Part shown: piece after piece, positions 43,901 through 56,700 of the stretch
How positions within the stretch are numbered: the stretch's first letter is position 1
Layout of the letters: each line of letters starts with the position of its first letter
DNA from: Monoplex corrugatus
Taxonomy: Eukaryota > Mollusca > Gastropoda > Littorinimorpha > Ranellidae
DNA length: 64,000 nt
Assembly (NCBI GenBank): GCA_030674185.1
Contig: CM060311.1
Span: forward strand, 101,121,513-101,185,512
Direction of reading: 5' to 3'
The notes under the pieces: generated by a model
What the model was told of the DNA's origin: nothing
Seen by the model: only the letters and a program-made list of their open reading frames with translations
Databases searched by the model: none
Made by a program: the position numbers and the translations under genes

Positions 43901-46900
43901 TTTGATGACAGTAAACCAAAACTGTTGTTGAAGTGGTCGTTTTTGATGACAGTAAACCAAAACTGTTGCCTGAAGTGGTCGTTTTTGATGGTAGTAAACC
44001 AAAACTGTTGTCTGAAGTGGTCGTTTTGATGACAGTAAACCAAAACTGTTGCTGATGTCGTTTTTGATGATAGTAAACCAAAACTGTTTGCCTGAAGTGG
44101 TCCGTTTTTAGTGGTAGTAAACCAAAACTGTTGCCTGAAGTGGTCGTTTTTGATGGTAGTAAACCAAAACTGTTGCTGAAGTGGTCGTTTTTGATGATAG
44201 TAAACCAAAACTGTTGCTGAAGTGGTCGTTTTTGATGGTAGTAAACCAAAACTGTTGCCTGAAGTGGTCGTTTTTGATGTAGTAAACCAAAACTGTTGTC
44301 TGAAGTGGTCGTTTTTGATGTAGTAAACCAAACTGGCAATCGTTTTTGATCCAAAGTGTCGATGTTTTTGATGATAGTAAACCAAAACTGTTGCCTGAAG
44401 TGGTCGTTTTTGATGGTAGTAAACCAAAACTGTTGCCTGAAGTGGTCGTTTTTGATGATAGTAAACCAAAACTGTTGCCTGAAGTGGTCGTGATATATTT
44501 TGAATGTGGTATAGTAAACCAAAACTGTTGCCTGAAGTGGTCGTTTTGATGGTAACAAAATGTGCTGAATGTCGAAAAAACCAAAACTGTTGCCTGAAGT
44601 GGTCGTTTTTGATGACAGTAAACCAAAACTGTTGTCTGAAGTGGTCGTTTTTGATGAGTAGAAACCAAAACTGTTGCCTGAATGGTCGTTTTTGATGAAG
44701 TAAACCAAAACTGTTGCCTGAAGTGGTCGTTTTTGATGACAGTAAACCAAAACTGTTGTCTGAAGTGTCGTTTTTGATGAAGTAAACCAAAACTGTTGTC
44801 TGAAGTGGTCGTTTTGATGGTAGTAAACCAAACTGTTGCCTGAAGTGGTTGTTTTTGATGACAGTAAACCAAAACTGTTGTCTGAAGTGGTCGTTTTTGA
44901 TGACAGTAAACCAAAACTGTTGCCTGAAGTGGTCGTTTTTGATGACAGTAAACCAAAACTGTTGCCTGAAGTGGTCATTTTTGATGACAGTAAACCAAAA
45001 CTGTTGTCTGAAGTGGTCGTTTTTGATGACAGTAAACCAAAACTGTTGCCTGAAGTGGTCGTTTTTGATGGTAGTAAACCAAAACTGTTGCCTGAAGTGG
45101 TCGTTTTTGATGACAGTAAACCAAAACTGTTGTCTGAAGTGGTCGTTTTTGATGACAGTAAACCAAAACTGTTGCCTGAAGCGTCGTTTTGATGTAGTAA
45201 ACCAAAACTGTTGTCTGAAGTGGTCGTTTTGATGACAGTAAACCAAAACGTTGCTGAAGTGGTCGGAATAGTAAACCAAAATGTGCCTGAAGTGGTCGTT
45301 TTTGATGGTAGTAAACCAAAATGTTGCCTGAAGTGGTCGTTTTTGATGGTAGTAAACCAAAACTGTGCCTAAAGTGGTCGTTTTGATGACAGTAAACCAA
45401 AACTGTTGCTGAAGTGGTCGTTTTTGATGAAGTAAACCAAAACGTTGTCTGAAGTGGTCGTTTTTGATGTAGTAAACCAAAACTGTTGTCTGAAGTGGTC
45501 GTTTTTGATGAGTAAACCAAAACTGTTGCCTGAAGTGGTCGTTTTTTGATGACAGTAAACCAAAACTGTTGTCTGAAGTGGTCGTTTTTGATGGTAGTAA
45601 ACCAAAACTGTTGTCTGAAGTGGTCGAATAGTAAACCAAAACTGTTGTCTGAAGTGGTCGTTTTTGATGGTAGTAAACCAAAACTGTTGCCTGAAGTGGT
45701 CGATATAAACCAAAACTGTTGCCTGAAGTGGTCGTTTTTGATGACAGTAAACCAAAACTGTTGTCTGAAGTGGTCGTTTTGATGACAGATAAACCAAACT
45801 GTTGTCTGAAGTGGTCGTTTCTGATGACAGTAAACCAAAACTGTTGTCTGAAGTGGTCGTTTTTGATGATAGTAAACCAAACTGTTGCCTGAAGTGGTCG
45901 TTTTTGATGGTAGTAAACCAAAACTGTTGTCTGAAGTGGTCGTTTTTGATGATAGTAAACCAAAACTGTTGCCTGAAGTGGTCGTTTTTGATGATAGTAA
46001 ACCAAAACTGTTGCCTGAAGTGGTCGTTTTTGATGGTAGTAAACCAAAACTGTTGTCTGAAGTGGTCGTTTTTGATGGTAGTAAACCAAAACTGTTGTCT
46101 GAAGTGGTCGTTTTGATGATAGTAAACCAAAACTGTTGCCTGAAGTGGTCGTTTTTGATGGTAGTAAACCAAAACTGTTGCCTGAAGTGGTCGGAATAGT
46201 AAACCAAAACTGTTGCCTGAAGTGGTCGTTTTTGATGGTAGTAAACCAAAACTGTTGCCTGAAGTGGTCGTTTTTGATGGTAGTAAACCAAAACTGTTGC
46301 CTGAAGGTCGTTTTTGATGACAGTAAACCAAAACTGTTGCCTGAAGTGGTCGTTTTTGATGACAGTAAACCAAAACTGTTGTCTGAAGGTCGTTTTTGAT
46401 GGTAGTAAACCAAAACTGTTGTCTGAAGTGGTCGTTTTTGATGATAGTAAACCAAAACTGTTGCCTGAAGTGGTCGGAATAGTAAACCAAAACTGTTGCC
46501 TGAAGTGGTCGTTTTTGATGGTAGTAAACCAAAACTGTTGCCTGAAGTGGTCGTTTTTGATGGTAGTAAACCAAAACTGTTGCCTGAAGTGGTCATTTTT
46601 GATGATAGTAAACCAAAACTGTTGCCTGAAGTGGTCGGAATAGTAAACCAAAACTGTTGCCTGAAGTGGTCGTTTTTGATGGTAGTAAACCAAAACTGTT
46701 GCCTGAAGTGGTCGTTTTTGATGGTAGTAAACCAAAACTGTTGCCTGAAGTGGTCGTTTTTGATGGTAGTAAACCAAAACTGTTGCCTGAAGTGGTCGTT
46801 TTTGATGATAGTAAACCAAAACTGTTGCCTGAAGTGGTCGGAGAAATTAAGCGTAAATACTCAATCAGAAAAGGCATTTCTAACAATGAATTAAATGATA

Positions 46901-49900
46901 TTGGTGGCAAGAATCCGATGAACTATTCTCAGTTGCAACCATTTTAGTTTGACATCATTTGATTAAACGCAATGGGTACAGCAACCACGATGAATTGTGC
47001 ATTGTGTAATAACAGGAGACTGTATCGAACATTTCCTGTGGAACAGCTGCAGTAGCTGTAACGTCTGGAATTTAGCAGAACATTACATCAATGAAAAATT
47101 TAATAACATTAAAATCACACAGAACCTTGTAATGTTTGGTGCTGATAAACCATAAAAACACACAGAATATCTGATCTTGCTACAATGCTTGCGAAATCAT
47201 ATGTCTATAAATGCAAGACAGAAACGTTTTCTGAATGTATCTAGTTTCCAAATTGAACAGTATAGTGCCAAAACAAACTTTCACTTGTCCACTTTTAATT
47301 TTTGCACAGTGGTATAACTGTAAGTAGTGTAAGCCACTGTTTTCTCTTGAGAGAACTAAATTATCTTTATGACATGTACTTAAATTTTAATGTTCATTTT
47401 GAAACCTCCAATGCACAAAATACTGTTGTATTATATACATTCTATGTGGTCTGTCATTCTTATGTCAACAATACTTTTTCCTATGTATATGAAATGATAT
47501 GTTGATGTTTATTTACTGTAAATGAACTATCAAGCTGACTAACAGTTCAGGCCACTCTCAGTTGAAGTATGGCTGCTGTCCATCCCTAACCCTACAAAAA
47601 TGGACACTTGAGATGAAATATCAAGTTGACTAACAGTTCAAGCCACTCTCAGTTGAAGTATGACTGCTGCCCACCCTCAGTAAAAAATACAAACTCAGCT
47701 GCAAGGTCTCAGCTGCCTCCAGCCATCAAACTTTCAACATCTTCCCAAGGCTTTCATAGGATGAATACCTGATAGATACTTTAAAACAAAACAAAAACAA
47801 AAAAAACGTTGTCAGGAGGTTGAACGCAACTTAAGACCAAGCAGGTGGGACTGTTAATCAGTAAGAATGACAATACATTGACAGGTACTGTAGCCAAGTA
47901 GCTTGTTAATCAGTAAGAATGACAATACATTGACAGGTACTGTAGCCAAGTAGCTTGTTAATCAGTAAGAATGACAATACATTGACAGGTACTGTAGCCA
48001 AGTAGCTTGTTAATCAGTAAGAATGACAATACATTGACAGGTACTGTAGCCAAGTAGCTTGTTAATCAGTAAGAATGACAATACATTGACAGGTACTGTA
48101 GCCAAGTAGCTTGTTAATCAGTAAGAATGACAATACATTGACAGGTACTGTAGCCAAGTAGCTTGTTAATCAGTAAGAATGACAATACATTGACAGGTAC
48201 TGTAGCCAAGTAGCTTGTTAATCAGTAAGAATGACAATACATTGACAGGTACTGTAGCCAAGTAGCTTGTTAATCAGTAAGAATGACAATACATTGACAG
48301 GTACTGTAGCCAAGTAGCTTGTTAATCAGTAAGAATGACAATACATTGACAGGTACTGTAGCCAAGTAGCTTGTTAATCAGTAAGAATGACAATACATTG
48401 ACAGGTACTGTAGCCAAGTAGCTTGTTAATCAGTAAGAATGACAATACATTGACAGGTACTGTAGCCAAGTAGCTTGTTAATCAGTAAGAATGACAATAC
48501 ATTGACAGGTACTGTAGCCAAGTAGCTTGTTAATCAGTAAGAATGACAATACATTGACAGGTACTGTAGCCAAGTAGCTTGTTAATCAGTAAGAATGACA
48601 ATACATTGACAGGTACTGTAGCCAAGTAGCTTGTTAATCAGTAAGAATGACAATACATTGACAGGTACTGTAGCCAAGTAGCTTGTTAATCAGTAAGAAT
48701 GACAATACATTGACAGGTACTGTAGCCAAGTAGCTTGTTAATCAGTAAGAATGACAATACATTGACAGGTACTGTAGCCAAGTAGCTTGTTAATCAGTAA
48801 GAATGACAATACATTGACAGGTACTGTAGCCAAGTAGCTTGTTAATCAGTAAGAATGACAATACATTGACAGGTACTGTAGCCAAGTAGCTTGTTAATCA
48901 GTAAGAATGACAATACATTGACAGGTACTGTAGCCAAGTAGCTTGTTAATCAGTAAGAATGACAATACATTGACAGGTACTGTAGCCAAGTAGCTTGTTA
49001 ATCAGTAAGAATGACAATACATTGACAGGTACTGTAGCCAAGTAGCTTGTTAATCAGTAAGAATGACAATACATTGACAGGTACTGTAGCCAAGTAGCTT
49101 GTTAATCAGTAAGAATGACAATACATTGACAGGTACTGTAGCCAAGTAGCTAAAGTAACCCTATGATTTCCATTTGTTTATCAGTCATATCAGGGCTATA
49201 ACCATTTCAAAACATATACAATACTTCAACAGGAAAAACTGGAAAAGAAAATTAAGTACGCATACCAATGTATTCGCACACATAATCTAAAGAGATGCCC
49301 TTGGCGCTGACCACTCCATCTAACTTGTCATACAGGGGATTAAAAAACATACATGAATACAAATTTAAACATAACTAAAAACACTAAAACATATAATAAA
49401 AACACGCCTAATTACATGCATATTGCTTCCGCATATCTCATTTCGCTAAAGCCAAAAATGCATATTATATGTACCCAATTATCAATTCTAAGAGAAAAGT
49501 ATGTAGACTTTATAGAACACATACAGGTGAATGGACCAGCAAGGCAGAAACTGACAGGAAGAAATGACAGAAAGCAAAGGAACAAGGCAGAAACAAAGAC
49601 AGCGACAGGAAAGAGGAAATTTCTAGTACAGAATTTCCAGAAGATGGAAATACTGTTTATACTGAAAGAACCCCGACATCCCCATGGGGGTCAGAAGGTC
49701 CTAGGTTCAATCCGCCCAAACATTTCCGCTTCATGGGTACAGGGTAGAAATTTTTTTGATCTTCCAGGTCAACATGTGTGCAGAACTGTCAGTGCCCAAA
49801 CCCCCTTCATGAGTATATGTGTGCACAATGTCAAGTATGCACACTAAACAGCCTGTAACTTAGTCATGTCAGTGACTGATTTATGGAAACAGCCTGTAAG

Positions 49901-51346
49901 CCATGTCAGTGACTGATTTATGGAAACAGCCTGTAAGTCATGTCAGTGACTGATTTATGGAAACAGCCTGTAAGTCATGTCAGTGACTGATTTATGGAAA
50001 CAGCCTGTAAGTCATGTCAGTGACTGATTTATGGAAACACAAAAACACCCAGCATGCACACGCCCCGAAGACAAGAGTATGTGGATTACAGCAACATACC
50101 ATCTGCACAATGTGGAAAAAAAAAACATGTGTACACACATAAATCAGAATATTTTTTTTAAAAAAACCATGTTGTAAGATTCAAACTGCTTTCAAAAAAA
50201 CACATACTGACCTTGCATCAACTTCCGTGGATACTCGACCAGGGATGATCTTCAAGATCTCGCAACCAAAGTTGATACACACTTTGTCCATAGCATTCGT
50301 CAACTGCTCATCATCAGACCTGAAATGATGCTGTTGGCTTAACATTCAAATAGGCCTAAGCTGAAGCTTCTTAACAATGGACAGCACTACATGTACTATG
50401 AGAACAATGAAAGGACACAACTTGTCTGTGATTATGGTTTTTGTATGGCCACAAAATACTGTTTTTTCTTATTTTTTCCTCTGCATCCTCAACCACTTAT
50501 TGATCTAAAAACATGTACAATTTAGACCTGGAGATTAGCTGCATTCAATATATCAAATTTCATATTTTGAAATTTAATACAGAAATCTACATGACAGGGG
50601 ATCTCAGCCTGTTATTTAAAATTAAACTGCTCACCCTCCCTTTTCTTTGGCCCAGGTGTCAATATCATTAGTCAATTAAACTACTCACCCTCCCTTTGTA
50701 TGGTCCAGGTGACAATATCATTAGTCAATTAAACTACTCACCCTCCCTTTGTATGGTCCAGGTGACAACATCATTAATCAATTAAACTACTCACCCTCCC
50801 TTTGTATGGTCCAGGTGACAACATCATTAATCAATTAAACTACTCACCCTCCCTGTTCTTTGGCCCAGGTGACGGCACCATCAATCAGTGCCTGGTAGGC
50901 AGGCATGCCAGACGCAGCAAAAATCAGGGATGGGTTGGTGGTGGCATCTGTTGGCTTAAATTTCTTCATGGCTGAAATAATAGCAGTAATTACTAATAAT
51001 ATGACTGAAATGATAACATAAATTAACAGTTCAGCTATAATAACAAGGGTGCAACCTAGAAAATGTAAAAAAACTGAAAGGGGTCCAGGGGCCGGCAATG
51101 CCCCATATGGGGGGTGTCGGGGGCATAAAGACGCTGAAGCTTTTTCAAAAAACGGACTCTTCCTTTCCGACTCTTGAAAAAATGGATTCCGTCACCAAAC
51201 GGAAAAAGTTGCATCTATGTAATAATCACAACAGAACCAGCTTGAGGATGAAAACCAAATGTCAATAATGAATAAATCAAAATAAAATGATAAATTCTGG
51301 GCACCATTTGCCTGTTATGATAGGTTATCTGCTTTCTTTCTCATGA

Positions 51347-51433
<87 letters not shown>

Positions 51434-53646
51434 CGAATGCACACTCTATGATGGCGGGAGGAGGAACAAACAGAGAGACAGACAGACAGACAGAACAGAC
51501 AAACAGACAGAGACAGCAAGAAATGGAGAGATTGATAATGATAGTTATATTTCCATGTCTACCATGCACATCAGCCGCTTGTGTAAAATGTAACAACAAT
51601 CAAGAGAGACTAGTAACAGTATTATCACTGAAAGATGTGTCAAATTTAAAAACAAAAACAGAAAGACTAGTAATAGTATTATCAGTGAATTTGAAACAAA
51701 TGTCAAATGTAACAACAGTAATAAACAACAAAGACTAGTAATAACACTACTCGCAATACTGGGCTGGCGAAATCCACTTGCCCAGTCACCCGAGGCGAGT
51801 AAAATGCCTGTTGGGCGAGTCAAAATCAAAAACGACCAGTCTGTTACAGTGTTAGGCGAGTGACAATTCTGATCCCTGCTCTTATAATTTATGTCGATTT
51901 TTCAAGCTATCCAATCTGCTGATTGGTTTCGTCTGCAATAATTGAGACTGCAACATTCGCGCGAAAATGAGGCTATCTAGGGAAAGACAACTCTTGCTTC
52001 CCGTAGGCCTGTCAGTGAAGGGAATTGGTGCAATACAATCGAGTGTTTACAGAACAGCGACCTTTTGCCCATTCTGTCAGTTTTGGTCAAACAGTTTGAA
52101 GCTTCTAATTAAGTGCGAAAACCAGAGAAAATAATACAATATATTTCTTATCGAGATCAAGGGATGAGAAGGGGACGAGAATGTGTGTGCTATTGGCAAG
52201 GATATTCGAGAGACTAAGACTAGAGCAAATTAATTTTGATGCATCACCTGTTAAGATGATACGTCAAAGAAACTAGTTTACAAGACATAGACACTATTTG
52301 ACGATTTTTCTCGCATAATCTTCACTTGTCTTTCAGAACATAAATTTCAGTTAGGGTGGATTAAATATTTTCAAAGTGTTTTCCCTTCACATTTAACTGC
52401 TGAAGTCAAGAAAATGTACACACACACACACACACTAAACAGACAAAATACTTAACAACAACAAATAGAAAAATTCAAAAATAGAAATAAAAAAAATTAA
52501 AAAAACAGCAACAAAAGAAAACAAAACAACACACATCAACCAATCAACAAAAGCCAAAAGATACGTAGTTCAGCACCATTACAGACCTAGCCAACTGATA
52601 TGGTGTGGCTGGTGATCCAGTGGAAACAAAATGATTTTCTTTAATTAAAAAGCTGCAAACTAACCATCTTTGTGTATTGTTCTGCTAGACTTACTTTTAA
52701 TGAACATACTTACCAAGTCTCACCAATGCCAAAATGTATCATTATTTGTTTATGCATGTTACAGTACTTACACACACTTTTTTTTTTTACATATTTCTCC
52801 TCTCTCTCTCTCTCTCTCTCTCTCATTGTTCTCATACACTGTCTCTTTCTCTCCCTAACACTACTCACACTTTAAAAGTGAGTGATTAAAATTATGAAAG
52901 GGGAAAAATAGTGCAGGATGATGATGAAGCAATTCACAAAACAAAACAAACGACCAGTTGGACTAAAATAAACTTTGGCTGTGTCAGCAAAAAGATAATG
53001 ATTAAAAGTATATATTTAACTAAAGAACTCTCCCTAACTTACACATAGAATCCATGTAAACTTTGAGATCAATAATCTGCCTTTTACATCTTATTATAAC
53101 TATAGAGATCATCCCACTGTTTACCTCCCCCCAATCCTGACGAAAGTCTCCTGAAGAAAGTTTGACCACCTTTACCATAACAATGGCTTGTCTTGCTGAA
53201 TATTTCTGGTCATCATCATAAAGAGAATTTTATTATTTTTCGGGGCAGCATGTCGAACTAGTGAAAATATCTGCAGGCTACTAGATCTTAAAATTCACTA
53301 GCCCGACTGGCTAATTGAAAATTTTAATCTTCTCCAGGCCTGTATTATCATTGAAAACAAGTGCAAAATGTCACAGCAACAACCAGAAAGACTTCTAATC
53401 TAACAGTATGAGTATTATCTCTGAAAGAAGTGTAAAATGTAACAGCAAGTACAATTCCATTATCATTAAGAAAATAACTAGAGATACAATTTCAATATTA
53501 TTAAGCAAATAACACATGCATGCACGCACGCACGCACACACACCACATGCACACATACCACACACACACTCACATACACACACAAGTACAAAACATAATG
53601 CATTTAAAAAAAGTAAAGTGCATACACAAAAGTACAAAACATAGTC

Positions 53647-53740
<94 letters not shown>

Positions 53741-56700
53741 TTTTAATTAAAACATCTATGCCTTTATCATTATGCCAACTGTGGTTTCTGCAACTTGCAT
53801 TCAGATTAAAATAGAAGTTGTACAGTTCAATCATGTTCAACAAACCCTCTATAAAAGAATCATAATACAACAAATATTAGGGAAAAAATGAGATGCAGCA
53901 TGGGAAATTCCAAGTAAGTCACAGCCGGCCAGCCACAGGTAACACTAAAAAGAGCTGGACAGGGTCAAAAGTATGACATTTTTCAATATTCTGAATAGTC
54001 AACATCTAATCTTCCATTTCTCAAAGTCTGATAGCTAAAACACAAAGCATTCTAAAAAGTTGTTGTTTTTCTTTTCATTTAATAGGTTTATTACTTCCCT
54101 TGCCAAAAAAAAAAAGTACAAAATTTAAAAGTGTCTAAAAAGAAAACTATAACACTTTAACAGATAAACTTTTTATTTTTGGTTTTTGTTTTTTTGTTTT
54201 GTTTTGTTTGTTGTTTTGTTTGTTTGTTTTTGTTTTGTTTTGTTTTGTTGTTTTGTTTTTGTTTCTGTTTCTGTGTGTTCATTTACAAACTTTAGAATTT
54301 CATGACGATTTAAAAACTTAGAATATACAAACTGTACATGTTCATCTGGTTTTCCTAAGCTGCATCACAAATTAAGGTAAATCTGCGTTAAAATCATTCA
54401 TTCAATGGCATGAATGAGAGATAAAGAGACAGACAGAGAGACAGACAGACAAAGACGGAAAGAGAAAGAGAGAGACTGACACTGATGTCAGACAGAAACA
54501 GAGAGAGGGAGGGAGGGAGGGAGGGAGGAGAGAGACACAGAGAGAGAGATGAAATAAATTGTTATTTTCTAATGCTGCAGATATGAGTTGGGTAAATCAT
54601 GGGGTGACCGTCCCTGACCAAAGGCATCTCCAGGTGGCAGATAGGGGAATGACCCTCAGATATGGGGCCAGCTGCAAATATCCAATAACTGAATAAGCAG
54701 CTGCAGAACGGACAGCGTCAGTATTCTAAGGGAGGCTGGGTATAGGGTGGTACCTATACTTCTATAAAGTGGTCTCACACAACCCTACAATAAATACTGT
54801 CAGTCGAGCAGGGCACCATAACTCCAACTACTGAAGTCCTGGAGGCAGAATACTGCACAGCAATTGGCTTCTATTTCATGGTTGTGGACAGATGATTTCC
54901 AAGGAAACAATGGCCAGGGCACCTGCACAGTATGTGCACTGCCCTTAAGTAAGGTAACAGCAACCCACCTCAAGTATTTTTGCCAAAAAAAGCACATGAT
55001 GACACCAAAAGAAAAAAGTCATAGTTCTACGTCTTCTGAGACCCCCAGGCATGAACACTAGAACAGAATCATTGGCTACTGGGGAGAGAGGATCCAAGGA
55101 TGTGAAAGGCAGCTATGATGATGACACATACTGACATACTGACATAGGAATCTGACACCAGCTGTCTGAAGCATACTTGTAGAGAATCTTCAATAAATTA
55201 ATAAAAATCAACAAAAAGAAAAAGAAAGGGCTTATCAACACTGGAACGTGGAATGTGTACACATTGCTAGAAATGGGAAAGGTTCATCTCCTGTTGCCGG
55301 AGCTTGGAAGAACAGGTATGAACATCACGGGATTATGTAAGACCAGATGGAGTGATGATGGAAAGTTCACCATTGGCAAGCATATTATCATTTACAGTGG
55401 AACAAAAAAAGCCCTGTACAGGGTTGCTATCATACTGGATAAACAACATGCTGCAGCACTGAAAAGCTATCAATGACAATTACTGACCAACTGATAACTG
55501 TTAGTGTTAGACTGAACACAAAGCCAGTTGCCTTATACATCATCCAAGAATATGCCCCAACATCCACCAATTCAGATGAAGAGATAGAACAATTCTATAC
55601 TGACCTATAAAACTGCCAAGGATAAAATACTGAAAAGAGAAGTTTACATAATATGGAGCATCACTTTTTAATGAAAACAGCCCTCAAGACACTCTATGCC
55701 CTGATCTGAACTGTCTCGAATCAGAACTAGAACCACTTTTAAATGAAATTGAAGCAGCCATCAAGCAGTTGAACTTGAAAACAAGAAAATCTCTAGGAAC
55801 TGATAATATTCCAAGAGAACTGTTAAAACATGGCGGAAAAGAAGGTTTAAAAGCAATGCACCATCTTTGCTGTAAAATCTAGAATACTCTTCAGTAGCCA
55901 ACAGATTGGAAACTTCAAGAATCTGTGATGTTTCACAAGAATGGCAATGTCAAAGATTGCAACAACTACAGAACCGCAGCTCTAATCAACAAGCAGGTAA
56001 GATCCTGATCATATTCATAATTATTCCCAACAGATTGAAGCCCAAGATAGAAGAAGAACTACCTGATTGCCAGGCAGGCTACAGATCCAACAGAGCCACA
56101 ACTGACATGTTATTTGTGCTACAAACACTCATAGAGAAAATAAAAAGCACTGAAAAAGAAGCTTTTGTCATCTTCACAGACTATAGCAAAGCATCTGACA
56201 GCATCATTCACCTCCACTTGTTCAACAAAATGGTTAAAATGGGCTTTCCCAAACACCTCAACGCATTAACTGCCTCATTATATAAAGACCAAAAGGCTGC
56301 CGTTAGATGGAACAATCAGAAATGTAAATTTTTCAACATCCACAGGGGAGTCAGACAAGGTTGTACCTTCTCACCGTATCTCATTAACATCTACATGGAA
56401 CAAGCCATGAGAAATGCTGATACAGAAAGCATGGGTAGAAAAATTTTACAAACATGCCCTATGCTGATGATACTGCACTGTTAGCTGACAACATACCAGC
56501 ATAAAAAGAATTCTATATAGGGTAGATGTAGCAGACAATTTGGATGGCCTAAACTTGAATGCCAAGAAAAATAAAGTGCTACATATCGAAGGCAAAGACT
56601 GAAAACAATCATGACATCTTAATTAACAAAGTTCCTTTAGAAAATGTTAACGGATTTCAAGTATCTTGGTCCTGTAAAAACTGATGATAGAATCTGCTCC

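Noticed and set aside
42067..46596. 1509-codon frame and overlapping 809- and 614-codon frames
   Set aside because: Tandem repeat of 42 bp; several frames are open at once and interior deletions merely switch between them, which a real gene would not tolerate.
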